From Euclidia mi (lineage: Eukaryota > Arthropoda > Insecta > Lepidoptera > Erebidae), in contig OX123182.2 of NCBI GenBank assembly GCA_944739405.2, positions 43,401,598-43,465,597 on the forward strand: DNA of 64,000 nucleotides, given 5' to 3'. Each line of letters opens with the position of its first letter. Position 1 is the first letter of the stretch. The position numbers and the translations under genes were made by a program. The notes below the pieces were generated by a model. That model was not told where the DNA came from. It ran no database searches and saw nothing but the letters and a program-made list of their open reading frames with translations. Below, one piece after another: positions 34,291 to 45,094 of the stretch.

Positions 34291-36339
34291 TAAACTCAAC
34301 ATTAAACTATACATTCATACATCGCATGTGGGTCTGTCAGGTACAAGGATTTACGTCTGATTTTACTCATTGCACTGATAACATGTCACAGAGAATATAT
34401 GGAGGTGTCCACTCAGAATTTCACAACCAAATGCTGACGATGAATTATGCATTGCATAATAAGCACGTCAAGAACCTTATACTTAAGCTTTCTATGAAAC
34501 CTTCGTGACAAAATATTAAAAAGAAATATATTTGTATCTTCACAATACTTTCCAGTACATTGAACATGTTTTTGTACCTATTTGAAATTATGAAGTATAC
34601 GATTAGATTGATTTGATTTATCTAAATCTCTGAAAATCTTCTCAACTATGCTTTATGGACTGGTAAGTGGAGGCATTCAACTGATTGAAAATTTCTTAGA
34701 CTGCAGAAAATTGCGCTATGATTCTTCAATCTTTCCAGCTATCTTATCAATTTGTAGTGACAATGGTAAACTATGGGTCAAAGAAGTTTCTGGATTTATT
34801 TTGCAACTGACGTATTCTGGTAAAATTTAATCATTCCAGAAGTGGTTTGCCCGGTTTAGCCATCAACGATGTCATATCGAACAATGCTTGAATTCCGTCG
34901 TCGTCTTGCTATGAAGCTGATGATATAGGTAATGATAGAATAGGTTCATTTTTAACTTTTGCTTTTTTATTAGAGCGTTAACTATGCATTTTATCCTAGA
35001 GTTCACAGCTTCATAACTTTATTTGAAAATGTTTATTTGGTGAATAAGAGCCCCTCTCATTGGATGCGTGGGATTTTCGATAAAATTGCAAGGATGTACA
35101 TTCTACTCTATGAAATTGATTTATTGGTTGCGTCTTACATTTTCTTAACACATACGCGAGTGATATCAACGCTTAAAATTGTAAATGATATTAAATGTTC
35201 AACCGCTTTATGTAAGTTGCAGTTTTAGTTCAGTATTTTCCATGTTACGCAGATCGGCAGGAATACGATAACGATGCAGTTACTTGTTTAATGAAAGAGA
35301 TGATAAGTCATACACTAACAATAGCTCAAAGACATAATTTAGAATGAAAAAGTTAATTAAATGTATTTCTATTTTATCTCATTATACTTTACTAAACGGA
35401 GATAAGTAATATATTCTACCAATTTCATATTATCGGTTTTAACATATTATATAATATCCGTATTCAATCGAGAATGCTCAGTAATGTAATATATCGGAGC
35501 GATTTGATTAAATAACCTTCGGCGTCGCAATCAAACTCGATCTGCCTTTACATTACAATGTATAGGATATTTGTCATTATACTGACGCGTTTGACTGAGA
35601 AAATTTGATTACAGGCGCCCCGAATTATCTATTACTGTAACACAGTTGGAATAACCCAACCGAGGAAACTTGTGTGTGTCAAACAAACATCAATATAGCA
35701 CGAAGATATTTAAACAATATTCTTTCTTTGTTTATTTTTCTGCGTATAATTTTCATTTCCCCGCTGCTTGACAATATTGCATGTAGCGCAGTGTTTGTCA
35801 TTTCCTTTATTATGCTACTTCGCGTTACTTTATGAGGCGCAATATTTAGCAATGACGGGTCACATTTCCGTACAACGTCATAAATTCGACGCTTGGCCCC
35901 CAATATCACGTTACTACGAACAAATGTTATTTGCCGGTACTTTTCTTAATTGGATGTAGCGGTAATGCTGAAGTGTTTTTACTCAATTCCGAGTCCTTGT
36001 ACCCAAAGGGTCTGTTATAATTGAGTGTGTTTGGCTCATTTACCTCATTTCGGGTATTGGTATCATTATATTATTCATAATATCTCAAAGAACGATCATA
36101 ATCTTAGTCGCGCAAAGAATGTTTACACGGCCATCTTTTTTACGGACGAAATTAAAGATATTATTACATTTCTCAAGCTCTTTCTCTCCACTCGTAGGTA
36201 TTTCCGGGAAAACGGGGAAGAAATATTATATTGTGAGAAAGTACAGAGTCTCGCTTGTTTTTGCGCTTCAATTTCATAAGGGATGTGTCTGTATCCACAC
36301 CGAGCGAATCCACAAATAAACAATATTAACGGCAAAATG
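34291..36339. other. 2 kb without recognisable gene
   Basis: AT-rich, with several 60-85-codon frames (for example 34,326-34,508, 35,679-35,909 on the minus strand, 36,025-36,279), none with a motif that I recognise and none sharing a block with the rest of the window. Confidence 0.4.
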
Positions 36340-36341
36340 TA

Positions 36342-37814
36342 GACCGGGGACAATTGTACCATTTTGCCTTTGGCATTGAATTGCTAGTTGTTTTTTGATA
36401 TTTATTAAATAGTGTTAATACTCAACGATAGCTATTTTTATTAGCTAGAGGATAAAACTATTTTATGGCTATAGAAACAGTATAACCATATTATTTTTGT
36501 CTTTGAACAGAATTCGGCAATTGGTACAATTGTACCCCGTAAATTGTACCAAAGATTTGAGAAAATAAAACACTGTCTTTAAGCAAAGAAATTTATTTCT
36601 AATTATGGCTTTAACTCGGCGGTACAAACTTTTATGTAAATAAAATTAAAAAACAAAATAATTTACACAAATAACTGAAAAAACTTTCGTTGACTTGAAA
36701 ACATAAAACATATTTTTTTTCATCTTTAGCAACAAATTCTATAGTAAGGACTTTAAAACATGGTTAATTAAGTCATAGAAGCCACTATATAGCTGTTATA
36801 ATTGTGGTGAACTACAAAAAAAACACGCAAATAATCAATTATCATAATGTATGGAAAGGGACATGGAACAATTGTCCCCTTGGTACAACAATCCCCTGGT
36901 GCAATAGGCTAGTTGCATGTTTTTCAGAAATTGGCTGATCACATAACACATCATCAGCCTTTAACAGTCCACTGCTGAACTAGGCCTCTCCTTGGAAAGG
37001 AGGCATTGGCCTACTATGCCACGCTGGCCAAACGGGTTGGTATAGGGTTTGTATCAAGTTTTCCTTCTCTTACAGTGCTGTTCTCTGCATAATATGCTCC
37101 CTCTGTCGGCTCTTACGACACCCATGGGATGATATGGGGTGATGACATTCCGTATTCTTAATCCGTCACCACACGGACGGAGAAATTGGCTAATATTTTT
37201 CCTTATATTATTATACTCAAAATATAAATATTTGGACAGAGAAAAAAACTATTCATTTACCCCACGACCACGGTTGATGTAACTCAACCGAAAAGTCGGG
37301 TAATATGTATTTATTCTCCTACCTTTTAAATTTTTTGTCCCGTATAAATAAATAAGAAGACTTACATAATTTAACGGCCTTATGGGGTCAATTGTACCAC
37401 GGGGGCAGTTGTACCGGTACAACCATACCCAAAAAATTGTAACAATTGTCCCCTCAAGGTCATTTTGACAGAAAAGGTAAATTACTTGTGAATACGAGCT
37501 CTATATGACACAAAAACTGTTAAAATACATTGCTGTTAATTATACTAAGCGTTTAAACTATCACCAGGTAAAAAATCAAGCATTGATTTTCTGATATAAC
37601 TAAAAAATATTACAACAAAAATCTTAATTTTGATGCGCAGAAATTTCCTCTTGCCGCCACACATGCCCGCTTCGTCCCGCTTTCGCGCGAGACTGGCGGT
37701 TGAGAGGCCCGCGTACGGGGGCGCGCTTGATTTAGACTCACACAACAGTACGACGCTTAGTTTAGAAGATATTTGCGATGGTTCAATCGTCCCCTGGTAC
37801 AATTGTACCCGGTC
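36342..37814. mobile_element. DNA transposon with TA target duplication and CAATTGTAC motifs
   Basis: TA at 36,340-36,341 and 37,815-37,816 flanks inverted ends GACCGGGGACAATTGTACCA and, from the right inward, GACCGGGTACAATTGTACCA (one difference). The motif CAATTGT(A/C)C recurs internally near 36,520, 36,868, 37,388 and 37,440, always next to C- or G-runs, as repeated transposase sites might. A TA duplication suits Tc1/mariner or pogo. Coding remnants near 37,545-37,914 are not recognisable. A SINE-3 copy is nested at 36,937-37,180. Confidence 0.65.
36937..37180 (-). mobile_element. SINE-3 with 11-bp target duplication
   Basis: AGAAATTGGCT at 36,926-36,936 and 37,181-37,191 flanks a minus-strand copy. 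'gatgatatggggtgatgaca' and 'gtatcaagttttccttctct' match the other copies, and the 5' end is at 37,180 (GTCCGTGTGGTGACGG on the minus strand). It is younger than the TA-flanked transposon it sits in. Confidence 0.85.
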
Positions 37815-37816
37815 TA

Positions 37817-38531
37817 CCCTACACGTTGTGTTCCATTTTATCGAAGCTCCCTCACAGGTAACAAAATGCACGTCGCATCATGCTGTGCTTATCTTGGTGA
37901 GCTATATTCTTTAAAAAATTTGTTGGCGAGACCCCTAAATAAATTTCCGTGTCCCCGTTTTATTTACGGGAATATGCAGACCGTTATCTAATTGGCATGC
38001 GAAATCATATGACTTATGACAGATATCCAATATTCCTCGAGGCGGGCGAACTGAGTGCAGCGGAACACTCATAGAACACAAATCAAGCGAGGAAAAATGA
38101 AGAAAAGGAAGCAAGACAAAGCGGCTGCTCGATCGTCAAGAATTTCATTGTGAAATATGTGTTATTTTCTACGAAAAATGTATTCGGCTTTTAACACAAT
38201 AACTCAGGAAAAAACGGATTACGTTTGTATACCGCCATACATATGTAATATCCTTGTATCGGGCGGTATTATATTCAAATAGCTTTTGTAGGAATTTCTT
38301 TACTCTTACAGCGTTGCGTATTTGTTCTGTTAAGTGAATTCTCAAGGCCTTAAATACTGTATTGAAATGTTTCTATAAATTTATATTATGTTAAAAGAAG
38401 AAATAAGTGTGATACAAAGTAGTAAACAATATAGAATGGTTTGAACAACGAGTTTCTATCCTGATTTGAAATATTGTATGTAAATTAATGTTTAATGATT
38501 GCACCTATGGTGTAGTATATTGGAGCGAACA
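37817..38531. other. no gene recognised
   Basis: AT-rich, unique-looking, without a coding frame. Confidence 0.4.
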
Positions 38532-39030
38532 GCAGCAAAACAGTAATAGCCTAATGAAAATACAACAGATTGCCATGCACAGTGTATCAGTTTCGAATCC
38601 ACGGCGCGCACAATGACCTTACTTACTTACTTGATACTTACTTGATGGCACGGGCTGTTTCCGCAACTCCACGTCTTGGCGTGTATTTCGCGTGCGGGTG
38701 GGAATGGTGTCGTCATTAAGCACAATGACCTTTCGGAGTTATGTGCGTAATACATTTTAAATTATCGCTTGCACCGTGGTTTGGAGAGCACGTTAAGCCG
38801 TCGCGTCGGTGCCGGCTGTCATGAAGATCTTTGACAGTCGTTATAGGGATTTAGTAATCATTCATACCCATGAATAAACTGACACTAGTTTAAACAATGT
38901 AATATAGCAGCTAGCATTTAGGTTGTGGAGGTCAGGCAGTCGCTCTGTGAAAATGTTTATATTCAGCCAAATAAGGTTAGACTAGAAAGCGGACCCCGGG
39001 TTCTAACTGGATACCGTTAGGAGGATGATG
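38532..39030 (+). mobile_element. SINE-1, interrupted by a 99-bp LINE insertion
   Basis: The head has A box TAGCCTAATGA and B box GTTTCGAATCC. The body resumes after the insertion with 'cacaatgacctttcggagtt', 'catgaagatctttgacagtc' and 'ggataccgttaggaggatga', and the tail is at 39,030. The gap 38,621-38,719 is a nested LINE fragment. Confidence 0.85.
38621..38719 (-). mobile_element. 99-bp extreme 5'-truncated LINE, 13-bp target duplication
   Basis: GCACAATGACCTT occurs at 38,608-38,620 and 38,720-38,732. Read on the minus strand the insert is nearly identical to 1524-1614, the 3' UTR of the RNase H-bearing LINE, including 'gacgacaccattcccacccg' and the tail 'atcaagtatcaagtaagtaa'. It shows that this LINE family transposed after the SINE-1 copy arrived. 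Confidence 0.92.
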
Positions 39031-39034
39031 TATG

Positions 39035-39135
39035 GCGTAGTTTAAGCGGTCGTCTCAACGTTTAGCTCCGCAACGGGTGTTGTCAGTTCGATCTCCACAT
39101 GAGACAACACTTTATTTGATCGATTAATGAGAGCG
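39035..39135 (+). mobile_element. possible tRNA-headed SINE fragment
   Basis: 'tggcgtagtttaagcgg' resembles an A box and 'cagttcgatctcc' a B box, 50 bp apart. No body or tail follows, so it is a head-only fragment or chance. Confidence 0.35.
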
Positions 39136-39150
39136 ATGTATACAAATACA

Positions 39151-39248
39151 AAATGTTATGTATATATGGTAGACGTAATAAATATATTTTCCCTTCTACA
39201 AAGAAGGGAAAATATATTTATTAGGTCTACCATATATACATAACATTT
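39151..39248. repeat. 98-bp palindrome, 47-bp arms
   Basis: Arm 39,151-39,197, loop ACAA (39,198-39,201), arm 39,202-39,248. The arms are complementary except for one base pair (C in 'agacgtaata' against the 'tattaggtct' side). It would extrude a strong hairpin. It lies about 110 bp before the LINE/Penelope chimera. Confidence 0.95.
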
Positions 39249-39357
39249 AACTTATTCATTGTAACTTTGCTACCTTTAATGATGGAACATTGTATCACAA
39301 GGACCAATGATTTAACAGCTTGCTATTATTATTTAGATTTATGTACTATAATAAAAG

Positions 39358-40130
39358 AAATGGAAAGAAGCCCGCGTCAAACCCATACATAAGGATGGAT
39401 TTAAACAAGATCTGGTAAATTATAGGCCTAATTCTTTGATAGGGATCTTTGCGAAGGTTTTAGAAATAAATGTTAATAACCGTCTTATCTCCTATCTCGA
39501 GACAAAAAGCTGATCTCTGACAAACAATTTGAATTCGCAAAAACAATATGAATTATTGAGAACGCACAAAAGGGTTTATCCGACATAAAACAATGGCTCA
39601 ACCAGAATTTGATTGCCTTAAATATCACATAAACAAACTTTGTGCCCTTTTACAAGACGCAGTGGTCAGCACCCAAACGTGAGTATACTATAAAATTTAA
39701 ATTCACCGTACAACCCGCTTCTATGCACCTGCGAGTGTATTAAACAAGTAGATCGTATCAAGTATCTTGGCATTATAATTGACAGTAAACTTTCTTTTAA
39801 ACCGCATATTGAGAGCTAGCAAAACGCGCTAGAAGATTGATTTACATAATGAAACTTTTACGTAAGTCAGCAAATAAAAACGTTCTGCGACTCGTATATA
39901 TGTGGCATTGTGCGAATCTAATCTATGTTACTGTATAACAGTCTGGGGCGAAATCGGCATTACTGCCATGTTACACATTGAACGAGCTCAAGGATCCGTT
40001 TTAAAAGTCATGTACAGAAAGCCTTCCAGGTTCCCCACAAACTGTTTGTACCAAGAAACCTCAACACTCAATGTACGACAGTTGTATATCCTTAAAATGG
40101 TTTTAAAGCAACACAAGAGGACAATACGAT
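39358..40130 (+). pseudogene. Jockey-like LINE reverse transcriptase, internally deleted
   Basis: 39,358-39,513 encodes KWKEARVKPIHKDG, DLVNYRPNSLIGIFAKVLE and ISYLETKS before a stop. The palm domain is missing. About 39,565 on gives KGLSDIKQWLNQNLIALN, then IKYLGIIIDSKLSFKPHIE near 39,760. The end joins the open frame at 39,902 with LCESNLCYCITVWGE, IERAQGSVLKVMYRK and LYILKMVLKQHKRTI, the usual C-terminus of Jockey-group ORF2. It breaks off near 40,130 where a Penelope-like sequence begins. Confidence 0.78.
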
Positions 40131-41047
40131 CACCAGAATGCCCCAAACTATTGACATTGAACTCCATACATCCGAACATCCGGTTTACATTTGAAATGGA
40201 GGTAGACGGATCGCTACCCTTTCTCGACGTCAAAGTGACGGTTAGAGCTAATGGTACACTTGGACACACTGTATACAGAAAACCGACACACACCGACAGG
40301 TATCTCAACGCCTGCTCGAATCATCACCCGCAACATTTGGAATCCGCAGCGACCTCGTTAGTGAACAGAGCCTATGACCTCTGTGACCCTGAACACTTAA
40401 ACAGTGAATTGTCACATGTTCAGGAGGTACTAAGGCGCAACGGATACAAAAAGGAGATACCCCGTCGGAAGAGGAAGGACCGCAAACCTGAAGTAAGCAG
40501 AGTGCCGGCTTACATGCCTTATATCAAGGGAGTGACGGACAAAGTTGGAACTGTACTACAAAAATACTCCATCAAGACTGTATATAATCCCCTCTCCAAG
40601 GTAGCACACAATCTGCGTACCCCAAAGGACGTAATTCCTCTACAAACACCAGGTGTCTACAAGGTCGATTGCAGTTGTGGTAGTTCCTATATCGGACAGA
40701 CCAAACGAACGATCGCTGAAAGGGTCAAAGAACATATCACAGCTGTCAAAAATCGACAAATTAATAAATCTGCCATAGCTGAGCATTTGCTGGAATCTGG
40801 ACCAAACCACTGGATAGAATTACACCAACCACGAGTCTTATCCACCGATCGCCACTATTACTCCAGGATTGAAGCGGTTGAAATAAAAAAACATAGAAAT
40901 TTCAATCGGGGGGACGGACACAGACTATCGACCACTTGGAACCCAGTTATCAATAAATGCAAACAACGCCGCAGTAACACAACTCATCAGTGTGTAGACG
41001 TCATAAGTGTAGTTTGTCGAAGTACCGACAGTGCGGATAGAACTTAA
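39902..41047 (+). CDS. chimeric LINE-Penelope open frame with GIY-YIG endonuclease
   Basis: A 381-codon frame without stops; the first codon is GTG and the first ATG is about residue 24. Residues 1 to about 76 are a Jockey-like LINE C-terminus. From about residue 80, SIHPNIRFTFEMEVDGSLPF and KPTHTDRYLNACSNHHPQ mark the end of a Penelope-like reverse transcriptase (catalytic palm absent). Residues about 248-345 form the GIY-YIG endonuclease: GVY at 251-253, CSCG, SSYIGQT with YIG at 263-265, then AERVKEH and AIAEHLLESGPNHW, matching the CxC and His residues seen in Penelope nucleases. It probably arose by insertion of a 5'-truncated Penelope copy. Whether it is expressed is unknown. Confidence 0.75.
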   Translation: MALCESNLCYCITVWGEIGITAMLHIERAQGSVLKVMYRKPSRFPTNCLYQETSTLNVRQLYILKMVLKQHKRTIRSPECPKLLTLNSIHPNIRFTFEMEVDGSLPFLDVKVTVRANGTLGHTVYRKPTHTDRYLNACSNHHPQHLESAATSLVNRAYDLCDPEHLNSELSHVQEVLRRNGYKKEIPRRKRKDRKPEVSRVPAYMPYIKGVTDKVGTVLQKYSIKTVYNPLSKVAHNLRTPKDVIPLQTPGVYKVDCSCGSSYIGQTKRTIAERVKEHITAVKNRQINKSAIAEHLLESGPNHWIELHQPRVLSTDRHYYSRIEAVEIKKHRNFNRGDGHRLSTTWNPVINKCKQRRSNTTHQCVDVISVVCRSTDSADRT

Positions 41048-42005
41048 AAAAATATCAAAAATACAAAACAAGTGAGGGTAGCTGGCGAAACCCGCGCTTC
41101 ACAAGGACGGCGCTGAGCTGACATCAGTGTCTCCGCGACCACAACCGTTGCAAGCCGGTAGGAACGTAGGAGAATAACAGAGGTATTTATGCCTTGAAAT
41201 AAATAAATTATCGCGACTAAGACCCGCTAAATAATATTGTATGATATTGACACACAGTCTTTCGATGCCCAAGAATTCGAGTAAAAACTAAATTCGGCCA
41301 GCATATGCAACAATTCATGCTGAGTTTCATATACAATAAAGTGGTAATATTATGTGATATTAAACACTGCAAAATGCACCAAGTTAAGAGTATTATTCGT
41401 AAATGGCTGCTAACATTAACATATTCAGAATCTGAAAGCTTCCTGAGAATAAATATATAAAAGGCCTCTCTCAATTCTCACACACTGACGCACAAACACA
41501 TACACACACTCATCTACACACGCACGTATAACACATTATATTTCTTATAATTTTTAGTATCCTTATTTTTTCTAATCTATCGTTTTATCAACTGTCCAAT
41601 ACTTGCACGATTATTCAATTTGTATTTACCTACTACTGGAACCACTCAAGGACTCCACGAGACAGGCTTGACCTAGTGTGGAGTACATAAGTTATATATT
41701 TGACTAAATGTATAAATTATTGTTTTGTATGTACACATTTTCTTAAACTAATGTTAACGAAAATCTGTATAATATGTTTTTTGGCAAATAAAGATTATTG
41801 TTATTATAATTATAGAGATTATTTTGGACGAAACCACTCAGTATTGAACTTGCATTGATTTTTTTATGTTTTATATACTAATATTTCATGTATTACATAA
41901 TTACTTGGCAACACGTTTGCCAGAATTTCATTAAGCGAACTGAAGGCCTAATCTCGTTTTTTGATCGAACTGAACAAATTTATTTACGAGAATTGGACCT
42001 AAGAA
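41048..42005. other. Penelope 3' region and AT-rich spacer
   Basis: 41,048-41,220 is GC-richer ('gtgagggtagctggcgaaac', 'aaggacggcgctgagctgac') and ends near AAATAAATAAA, so it is probably the 3' UTR of the Penelope-like element. Beyond it no gene is seen. Confidence 0.45.
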
Positions 42006-42203
42006 TCTGTATACATAATATATAAAGGTTATATATGAAAGCGAAAGGTCATCACGAAATCATGAAAACCGCTGGAAGTATAAGGATTAAATTCGAAAAG
42101 AAAGTAGTTTTGAAAGGGCGGAATTAAGGGCTCTCGCAAGTTAGTATGAAAGTTATAATGTAAGTAGTTTTTATCCGTGGGCAAAGCTGTGGGAAACAGC
42201 TAG
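42006..42203 (+). mobile_element. Lep1-type Helitron, non-autonomous
   Basis: Starts TCTGTATACATAATATATAA after an A and ends with a hairpin-like 'ccgtgggcaaagctgtggga', then AACAGCTAG before T, the A^TC...CTAG^T arrangement of Helitrons. The 198-bp length and 3' end match the common lepidopteran Lep1 family, which uses rolling-circle replication proteins of an autonomous relative. Confidence 0.8.
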
Positions 42204-42426
42204 TATTGTATATGTGTAGTGCAATGCTCAATACTCAATACTTTATTGCATTTCACGATGTATGCTTAGGTGGTAGTTCTTAGCTTAAACGAGTCATTGT
42301 GAACCCTGTCGGGCACAGCAAAGTAGGAGAGAGGGTAATACCTATTACAATTATTTATTCTATGATTTGTATTTGTTTATATGAAATAACTAACTAAATA
42401 CCTGGAGGAATTGTCTTAACTGTGTT

Positions 42427-44021
42427 TTACGTACTTATATGAGTTTGTGTAGAGTAATTTAATTGTTTATCGTTTAGGTATTCGTCGATCGTGTGGTAAC
42501 ACTTTTCTATTAAAAGGCATTTTAAGTTTTTTATAAAAGCTGTAGTCATTTCTACGTTTTTTATGTTGTCCGGAAGCTTATTATACATTTTTGCTGTCAT
42601 TGTATCAGGACTATTTGAGTGCATGTGCAGGTTAGAAGCAGGCAGGTTTAGTTTGTTTCGGAGGCGTAATGCGTATCTGAATTGGCTGTCGTCTCTGTTT
42701 GTATAGAATTCTTTGTATTTACCCACAAATGTTGTACACACATGATTCTAATATGTATATACATGGAAGAGTCAAAAGTTTGTGTTCTCTAAAGTGGGGT
42801 TTGTAACTGTCTGTTATGTCAATGTTAGTTATATTCCTTATTAACATTTTTTGGAATATAAATAATGTTGGCGCATCAGTGCTATTGCCCCAAAGGATTA
42901 CACCGTAACTAAGCCATGCATATGCGAAAGCATAGTAAGTGACGAGTGCGGTTTCGACATTTGTGTTCTTTTTAACTTGTCGAAGTGCGTATGAGAATTT
43001 TAAAGGTTTTGAATTAATTTTTTGAACGTGGTTTTTCCAGTTTATATTACAGTCTAAATTTAGTCCTAGCAACGTAAAATTCATTACTGTATCATTTTTT
43101 TTGTTTTTATATATGAAATCTATTTTAAGGGATTGCTTTTGGTATGGGTGAAAAGTCATTATTTTTGTTTTTCCTGTATTAATCTCTAAATTATGTTCGT
43201 CTAGCCAATTAGTTGTTGCGTTTAAGAATGTGTTTAATTGATTGTTTATATTAGTTTTATTTTTACACGGTATAAGTAGTGAGATGTCATCTGCAAATAA
43301 TATGCATGGTTCTTTAATATCTTGAGGGGAGTCATTAATATAGACGAGGAACAGCAAACATCCAATCACACTGCCCTTTGGAATAGACGCATTAATTTTT
43401 TTTTATCTGAACGGACATGTAATATTTCAATTGTACTCTTTAGCTTATCTGGGAAGATGCCTTCTTCAAAAGATTGGTTTACTAGGCAATAGAACGGCAA
43501 GGTAAGCTCGCCTGCACATTGTCTAATCAAGAGAGGTGGTAGTTCATCTATGCCATGGCTTCTTTTATTTTGTAAAGATTTAATTATTTAATTCACCTCA
43601 TATGGTGTTACGTGTGTGAGGAAGATAGAATTTTCGTTATAGTGCGGCTGGAAATTATAATTATTTTTTGTAAAGATTTAATTATTTAATTCACCTCATA
43701 TGGTGTTACGTGTGTGAGGAAGATAGAATTTTCGTTATAGTGCGGCTGGAAATTATAATTATTTTTTTGTGGGTAAAAGTTCTTTTGGCCAATTGAGGCA
43801 AAAAAATTGTTAAAGATGTTCGCAATTTGTTTTAGTTCACATACTCTGATGTCATATACTTTCAATGTAATGTTTTCGTCATCTTTTTTTACTATCTTAT
43901 TTGTTTGTTCGTTAATAATATTCCTAATCGTTTTAACTTTATTAGTTGCTAGTTTTATTCTCTTCATATTTTGTTGTTTTTTTGCTGTAGATACTACATG
44001 TTTTAGCGTTTTCTCGTACAA
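42427..44021 (-). pseudogene. LINE ORF2 reverse transcriptase with palm deletion
   Basis: 44,021-43,686 is the linker after the endonuclease. Around 43,590-43,450 HGIDELPPLLIRQCAGEL and EGIFPDKLKS mark the start of RT. The next recognisable motif is SIPKGSVIGCLLFLVYIND (about 43,400-43,345) followed by FADDISLLIP, so the segment with the motif A aspartate is missing. 43,369-42,719 continues to TLLGLNLDCNINWKNHV and AWLSYGVILWGNS, and 42,741-42,427 ends the protein after a shift. Confidence 0.75.
43571..43766. repeat. exact 98-bp tandem duplication
   Basis: 43,571-43,668 and 43,669-43,766 are identical as far as I can read. The unit starts 'tgtaaagatttaattattta'. It duplicates part of the ORF2 linker and must be recent compared with the decay of the LINE. 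Confidence 0.9.
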
Positions 44022-44159
44022 ATTATAATTCTTTATCAGAATTGGGTTATTTCATTTAGTTGATAACAGTTTTAAAAATCTATTGTTTTTACAAGATATT
44101 TTTATGCCCGTAGTAAGCCAATGTTTTTTGGGTATATGTTTAATTTTATTTTTTTTGAC

Positions 44160-44201
44160 TGACATACACTTATCAAGTATTGCTTTGATAAGTGTATGTC
44201 A
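44160..44201. repeat. inverted repeat, 17-bp perfect arms
   Basis: Arms 44,160-44,176 and 44,185-44,201 with the 8-bp loop GTATTGCT. One arm is native LINE coding sequence, so the second looks like a local inverted copy. Confidence 0.9.
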
Positions 44202-44286
44202 TGATATATTGATATGGTTGCTGAATGCATTGTAGTTATCATATAAATTTTGTGTTTTTACAATTATCTCGTGCCAATTTTGAGAT

Positions 44287-45024
44287 TTAACACATTTTTT
44301 TAAATTGCTGGATGTTATATTTATTATATATTCGCTTGCAAACAAAGCAGTTATCCAGACTTGTCTGTCGAGGTAATCTCATTTGTAATACCACACCGTG
44401 GTGATCGGAGAAACCTAATTCTTCCACAGACGTATATAGAGAGCTATTAGAGATATTTGTAAATAATAGATCTAAGGATGTAGAAGTTGTGCGTGTTACT
44501 CGTGTTGCAGTCTTAATGTGCTGGGTGAATTTGTATTCGAGCATTGTATTCAAAAGGTGGTTTGATTTTTATTTTTTTTCTAGAATATTCACATTAAAGT
44601 CGCCTCCCAGGATAACATCATATTTTGCATATTTTCTATTAATAAAATTAAGAATCTTTATCAATTGTTGGTAGAAAGTATCCTCCTCTCTTCTATTCCA
44701 ATACACGTTGATTAACAATATATTTTCTTTTGGCAGTTCAATTGCACAAACTTCTATAATATACTCGATTGACATATTAATGATCTCCTTTATCTCTACA
44801 TAGTTTATATATTCTTGTAGTAAAATACATACCCCACCGCCAGTTCGAGTACTGCGACAGTAACATGATGGCAATTTATACCCACTAATTTGCAAAAGGG
44901 CCGCTTTTTCGTAAGTAAACCATGATTCTGTTATACATATTATTTGGTATGTATGATCTTGTTCTAAGGAGGCTTCTAAGATATGACTTTTATTACATAA
45001 ACTTTGAAAATTTTCGAAAAGCAT
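44287..45024 (-). pseudogene. LINE ORF2 apurinic-type endonuclease
   Basis: 45,024-44,569 holds the start (MLFENFQSLCNKSHILEASL), the catalytic Glu in IICITESWFTY, GGGVCILL and the Asp/Asn of VILGGDFNVN. After a stop and shift, 44,553-44,287 has TSTSLDLLFTN and the SDHHGV catalytic motif. All the recognisable catalytic residues of an APE-like LINE endonuclease are present, but in two frames. Confidence 0.8.
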
Positions 45025-45094
45025 TTTAAAAACATCTGAACCTGTACCACATGTTTTGACATTTAGGCTTGTAGAGCCAACGGAGTTGAGCTTG

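Noticed and set aside
34291..36339. Small host genes from 60-85-codon frames
   Set aside because: AT-rich chance frames without motif, codon bias or conservation within the window.
41048..41220. Hammerhead ribozyme in the Penelope 3' region
   Set aside because: I looked for the CTGANGA and GAAA core on both strands; only a partial CTGATG match is present.
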